DNA of 6,227 bases. Origin: an uncultured Rhodocyclaceae bacterium (GTDB lineage Bacteria; Pseudomonadota; Gammaproteobacteria; Burkholderiales; Rhodocyclaceae). Both the position numbers and the translations under genes were made by a program. Location of the stretch: positions 1 through 6,227 of the forward strand of contig CAJBAP010000067.1 in the NCBI GenBank assembly GCA_903950295.1, written 5' to 3'. Under the pieces are notes generated by a model. The model saw only the letters and a program-made list of their open reading frames with translations, was not told the DNA's origin and did not search any database. Positions 6,130 through 6,227 of the stretch are shown one piece after another; position 1 is the stretch's first letter, and the number at the start of each line of letters is the position of its first letter.

Positions 6130-6227
6130 TCACAGGTAGGGATCGGGGATGCCGAAACGGGCAAGAATTTCGCGCTCTTTTGCTTCCATCCGCGCGGCGT
6201 CCAGCTTGTTGGTTTCGTGCTCGTAAG
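6130..6227 (-). CDS. ybeY: Endoribonuclease YbeY, C-terminal end only (5' part beyond the window)
   Basis: Only the last 31 codons and the TGA stop are present; the gene runs off the right edge. The readable peptide begins YEHETNKLDAARMEAKEREI and ends ARFGIPDPYL. This matches the YbeY tail: the final histidine of the zinc-binding H-x3-H-x5-H motif (here the H of YEH), an acidic helix with M-E-A-x-E-x-x-I-L, and the terminal G-[FI]-P-[DN]-P-Y. YbeY is a zinc-dependent single-strand endoribonuclease involved in 16S rRNA 3'-end maturation and ribosome quality control. Its position 3 nt upstream of corC is the classic ybeY-ybeX(corC)-lnt order, which strengthens the call. The codon before the tyrosine ends in CT, so it cannot be the glycine usual in GYDH, and the aspartate is replaced by glutamate. 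The first two histidines lie outside the window and cannot be checked. Confidence 0.88.
   Translation of the reverse strand, partial: YEHETNKLDAARMEAKEREILARFGIPDPYL

Noticed and set aside
1..6227. CRISPR arrays, insertion sequences, tRNA or rRNA genes, attachment sites, phage or defence genes
   Set aside because: No repeat-spacer pattern, transposase, paired terminal repeats or RNA gene was found. The window is filled by seven housekeeping genes.

Overview
The window is a compact, single-direction gene cluster from a GC-rich Gram-negative bacterium. Protein sequence style and gene order point to a betaproteobacterium (inference; the exact genus cannot be read from the sequence). All seven genes lie on the minus strand, so transcription runs from the right edge (6227) to the left edge (1).

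In transcription order the genes are: the 3' end of ybeY (rRNA-maturation endoribonuclease, cut by the right edge); corC/ybeX (CBS-domain protein); lnt (apolipoprotein N-acyltransferase); glyQ and glyS (alpha and beta subunits of the tetrameric glycyl-tRNA synthetase); gmhB (heptose-bisphosphate 7-phosphatase); and the 5' end of plsC (1-acyl-glycerol-3-phosphate acyltransferase, cut by the left edge). The junctions are 3 nt apart (ybeY/corC), a 4-nt ATGA overlap (corC/lnt), 33 nt (lnt/glyQ), 1 nt (glyQ/glyS), 2 nt (glyS/gmhB) and 19 nt (gmhB/plsC). No terminator-like hairpin followed by a T tract is visible between any pair, so one polycistronic unit is the simplest reading. There is no gene-free stretch longer than 33 nt.

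The cluster mixes translation (YbeY in ribosome maturation, GlyQS in tRNA charging) with outer-membrane building. Lnt finishes lipoproteins, GmhB supplies a step towards ADP-heptose for the LPS core, and PlsC makes phosphatidic acid for phospholipids. ybeY-corC-lnt is a widely conserved trio in proteobacteria, and glyQ-glyS-gmhB-plsC is a common arrangement in betaproteobacteria. Every complete gene has its expected length and visible key residues, and none looks broken or horizontally acquired.

I found no mobile element, CRISPR array, RNA gene, phage gene or undescribed system; this is an ordinary housekeeping region. The points worth a second look are small: an 8-codon mini-ORF that bridges gmhB and plsC with an ATGA overlap at each end, a dense run of G-tracts on the template strand over the first codons of corC, a perfect 7-bp inverted repeat near the 3' end of lnt, and a T7 tract inside lnt.
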